A DNA stretch of 7,752 bases from Treponema sp. (GTDB lineage Bacteria; Spirochaetota; Spirochaetia; Treponematales; Breznakiellaceae): assembly GCA_031257715.1 (NCBI GenBank), contig JAIROE010000187.1, positions 1 through 7,752 of the forward strand, given 5' to 3'. A model generated the notes under the pieces. The model made no database searches. It was not told the DNA's origin and saw only the letters and a list, made by a program, of their open reading frames with translations. This document shows, one piece after another, positions 5,312-7,752 of the stretch (within the stretch, counting starts at the first letter, position 1; every line of letters begins with the position of its first letter). Made by a program: the position numbers and the translations under genes.

Positions 5312-7507
5312 TCATTTTCTCTTGATCCCCAAGATTGTAAGATCATCGTACTGATCGTCTTCGATAACATGAGTATAGTACATATACGCATCGTTGCCAG
5401 GGTTCTCCTTTGTGTAGGAACAATAGGTGCGGTACTGGAGGAAATGATCCTTGAGGAAGGCGTCCACCTTTTTGTCCACAAGCACACGGGAATCTTCACC
5501 GGCATTGGGGTCTTTGCAGCAGCGGAACATCTTTTCCACAGACACCATGGCCATGATCACTTCCTCGACTTTGCCTTCGCAGTTTGAAAAATCGAAGGTA
5601 AGATCGGCGTCCCCTTCGGGGTTATGCCACTTGTGCAGGGTATACATCCCCCGGTTCATGACGGCGTTGATGATGGCCTGAACCCGGTCCGGCCCCATTT
5701 CCTCGTCGCCCTGCCCGACCACATGGTTTTCGTGCGGCGTGTCGTTGGGAGCGCCGCCTTCGGCGCAGGTGATTTCCCTGAAATTCCCGTCCCTGAATTT
5801 CCGCTTGGCCTCCTCTATGCCGTCGGTAAAGAGAAAGAGGATGTCGCCGTGATCGATGGTCATGGTTTGTACGGCATAACCGCCCTTGGATTCCACGAGG
5901 AAGTTGGGAAGCACCCCGGTGGCGGGTGTTTCGGGCAGGGTAAGGGTCTTGATCCGGCCTTCGGAAGCGTCAAAGAGGTGTATGATATTGTCACCCGCAT
6001 TGCAGAACCGCACCACGCCCGTCTGGGAATCGAAGAGGCAGAGGGTAAAGGCAGCAAAACGTCCCTTGAAACCCAGGGTCTCGATGAAGTCGTTGATCTG
6101 GTAGACCACTTCCTCAATATGCATGCCTTTGGCGGTAGGCTTCCACGCCTTGAAGTAATTGAGGAACATGGTCGCCACCTGTATCATGATAAGGGCCGCG
6201 GGTATCCCCTTGCCGGCCACATCACATTTGATGATCGCGTAATAGCGGCCGTCAAGATCCTGATAATCAAAATAATCCCCGGACACGCCCTTGGCCCCTT
6301 CGTAGTAACCGAAGAAACTGGCGTTTTTGGTGTCCTTGTAGCCCGAGCTGAGTTTGTTTCCTTCCCGATCCATTTCCAGGGGGATGAATTTCTTTTGTAT
6401 TTCCTTCCCTATGGAAAGATCCGAGGCCGCCAGCGCCGCTTTGACAAGGCCATGGGTCATGTCATTGATCGTGTTCCCCAGAACGGCAATCTCGTCTCTG
6501 CTCTTGATGTGAATGTCCACCCCCGCGAGCTTTGCCTTGTCCTCGGTATCCCGGATCTGTTCGACATGCTGCACCAGTTTCCGTATGGGCCTGATGATAA
6601 GGGAGGAAAGAACCAGTGCGCCTATAGTTCCCATGGCCACGGCGACAAGGGCGATGATTAAAATGAGCCTGATAAGATTTCTCTGATTCTCGGCGATTTC
6701 GGCGAGGATCGAATCTATGGTCACTTCAAGGCGGATAAGGCCCCTGAAGTAAACATCCTCGTTTCCCTGCCGGTACATGACAGGCTTGAAGAATATATAG
6801 GTTCCGGTTCCGTCAGCGGGAAGCTCTTCGGTAGAGAACGGTGGTTCAGAACCTATATTGTGGGCTATGGCGGCCAGTCCTTCGGTGAGCCGCGTAGTGA
6901 GCTGGCTTGTGGTTACCTGTATGTCCTGGAAACGCCGCCGGCTTTCGGCGTCACTGCGGGAAGCGAGGGCAAGTCCTTCCTGGTTGAGTTCGCCTATGCT
7001 TTGCGAAAGGCTCCCCACTTCCGTGCGGGCCCTGTCGTTGAGTTCACGCCCAATCTGCTCAAGCCGCGGGCTTAACACGTCGGTAAGGCGCGAAACCCCC
7101 GGCTGTAATTCGGCGGTATCTATCTTGGCAAGAATTCCGGGATCGTTAGTGGCCCACACCAGATCCCCGTATGTCGAAGCCTGCGCGTTGTAACCTGTAA
7201 TGGTCGCATAGTGCGCTTCCGGTATGGCCGCGGTCTGGGCGGGGAGGAATCCAAGTTCCAGAATGTTGTTCGCCGGCAGGTACGCGCGGGCGCCGGACGC
7301 CAGTCCTTCCAGAAGAACGGAGGAGCGGTCCCAAAGGCCCTGGAGCAGGGTCTGCCGCTGGGTGTTGGTCATCACATAGGCCAGGGGCAGGGATACCATG
7401 ATAACCACGATAAGCACTATCGCTATGGTAAAGGAGGCCAGCTTGATCCTGAGTCCTACCCCCCTCCGTTTGATTCTGACTACCCGTTTTTTCTTTTCCG
7501 ATGGCAT
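5312..7507 (-). CDS. Membrane SpoIIE/PP2C-type serine phosphatase with sensor and HAMP domains
   Basis: A 731-residue signalling phosphatase of the RsbU/SpoIIE group, which usually dephosphorylates anti-sigma-factor antagonists (STAS proteins) in partner-switching control. Order: Lys/Arg-rich cytoplasmic start, membrane helix (about 23-46), periplasmic sensor (47-277) with a long coiled-coil-like stretch (about 146-216) and a Cache-like membrane-proximal part, second helix (278-304), HAMP (306-356, with DEIAVLGNTINDM), then the catalytic domain. Metal-site motifs present are GDYFD (410-414), DVAGKGIPAAL (429-439), NAGDN (503-507), FTDGIEE (560-566) and DDLTIL (721-726), so it should be active. 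The last two lie about 155 residues apart, far more than usual, which shows a large insertion. The ATG at 7507 follows AGGAGA by 4 bases and puts the basic N-terminus inside the cell. The frame continues upstream to the window edge (separate entry). The target protein is not visible here. Confidence 0.93.
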   Translation of the reverse strand: MPSEKKKRVVRIKRRGVGLRIKLASFTIAIVLIVVIMVSLPLAYVMTNTQRQTLLQGLWDRSSVLLEGLASGARAYLPANNILELGFLPAQTAAIPEAHYATITGYNAQASTYGDLVWATNDPGILAKIDTAELQPGVSRLTDVLSPRLEQIGRELNDRARTEVGSLSQSIGELNQEGLALASRSDAESRRRFQDIQVTTSQLTTRLTEGLAAIAHNIGSEPPFSTEELPADGTGTYIFFKPVMYRQGNEDVYFRGLIRLEVTIDSILAEIAENQRNLIRLILIIALVAVAMGTIGALVLSSLIIRPIRKLVQHVEQIRDTEDKAKLAGVDIHIKSRDEIAVLGNTINDMTHGLVKAALAASDLSIGKEIQKKFIPLEMDREGNKLSSGYKDTKNASFFGYYEGAKGVSGDYFDYQDLDGRYYAIIKCDVAGKGIPAALIMIQVATMFLNYFKAWKPTAKGMHIEEVVYQINDFIETLGFKGRFAAFTLCLFDSQTGVVRFCNAGDNIIHLFDASEGRIKTLTLPETPATGVLPNFLVESKGGYAVQTMTIDHGDILFLFTDGIEEAKRKFRDGNFREITCAEGGAPNDTPHENHVVGQGDEEMGPDRVQAIINAVMNRGMYTLHKWHNPEGDADLTFDFSNCEGKVEEVIMAMVSVEKMFRCCKDPNAGEDSRVLVDKKVDAFLKDHFLQYRTYCSYTKENPGNDAYMYYTHVIEDDQYDDLTILGIKRK

Positions 7508-7752
7508 AAAATCTCCTGTTATAAGCGCGGCCGCTTCCACCCGTACCGCGGCGCTTTCGGCGACGGCGTTCCCTATTCCCCTGACGGAGGCGGCAAGACC
7601 GAAGGCGCAGAATATAAGGATAACGGCGGCGACAAGGAAAGACGGATTAACAATAAAACGGCGCGAGTCCCGCCGGAGCCAGGAAGGCTCCCATACGCCG
7701 GAGAAGTCGCCGAATTTAACCGTTCCCATTTTGTCCACAGCCACCAGGGGAG
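7508..7752 (-). other. In-frame open extension ahead of the phosphatase, possibly coding, cut by the window edge
   Basis: The phosphatase reading frame stays open from its preferred ATG to the window end, adding at least 79 residues if translation begins at the GTG at 7744. The extension looks coding: third codon positions are rich in G and C, and it holds a basic stretch (SWLRRDSRRF) followed by a clear hydrophobic helix (FLVAAVILIFCAFGLAASV). It may be the true N-terminus of a three-helix phosphatase that starts here or beyond the edge. It may instead be the end of an upstream gene now fused in frame, or a coincidence. Against a fusion are the strong internal ribosome binding site and the topology: a third helix would put the KKKRVVRIKRR patch outside the membrane. 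No good Shine-Dalgarno sequence precedes the GTG at 7744 or the ATG at 7729. Confidence 0.45.
7512..7517 (-). promoter_or_regulatory. Ribosome binding site of the phosphatase, favouring the ATG at 7507
   Basis: AGGAGA on the minus strand lies 4 bases before ATG. It is the main sequence evidence that translation of the phosphatase starts at 7507 rather than further upstream in the same open frame. Confidence 0.7.

Noticed and set aside
5624..6661. Open frame of 345 codons on the plus strand
   Set aside because: It lies wholly antisense to the phosphatase, whose motifs are unmistakable, and its product has no recognisable domain; long antisense frames are common with G/C-rich third positions.
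7486..7492. A AAA AAC heptamer near the phosphatase start as a programmed -1 frameshift site
   Set aside because: The heptamer is out of phase with the phosphatase frame (read there as AAA AAA C), so it would not act as a slippery site for it.

Overview
The window looks like chromosomal DNA of a spirochaete, most likely a Treponema or a close relative. That is an inference from protein style (the SpoIIE-type phosphatase ending, the cysteine-rich YkgJ-type protein, the mltG-dnaG pair) and from a base composition somewhat above half G+C by eye. No marker in the window proves the species. Every gene I can support is on the minus strand, so transcription runs from position 7752 towards 1. The long open frames on the plus strand are antisense shadows.

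Layout in the direction of transcription: (1) a membrane-bound SpoIIE/PP2C-type phosphatase with periplasmic sensor, HAMP and catalytic domain (5312-7507), plus an unexplained in-frame extension to the window edge (7508-7752); (2) a 105-residue helical protein of unknown function (4938-5255) behind a very strong ribosome binding site; (3) a sugar kinase of the N-acetylhexosamine 1-kinase (NahK) type (3823-4941), overlapping the previous gene by 4 bases; (4) a small YkgJ-type cysteine-rich protein (3281-3745); (5) a metallo-beta-lactamase-fold hydrolase (2340-3281); (6) the endolytic murein transglycosylase MltG (1134-2336); (7) the DNA primase DnaG, cut by the window end after 378 residues (1-1134).

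Genes 4 to 7 are packed with junctions of -1, +3 and -1 bases. Two of these junctions are the same pentamer, TAGTG, in which stop and GTG start share a base. This points to one translationally coupled transcript joining cell-wall processing (MltG) to replication priming (DnaG). Only two gaps exceed 50 bases. The one at 3746-3822 holds a plausible sigma-70 promoter and a short palindrome. The one at 5256-5311 holds a hairpin that begins directly at the phosphatase stop codon. No RNA genes, insertion sequences, CRISPR arrays or phage genes were seen.

I found no clearly new multi-gene system. The points most worth a second look are the in-frame extension with an extra membrane segment ahead of the phosphatase, the large insertion in its catalytic domain, the uncharacterised small protein coupled to the NahK-like kinase, the low-complexity insertion and palindrome cluster in dnaG, and the possible very short leader of the YkgJ-type gene.
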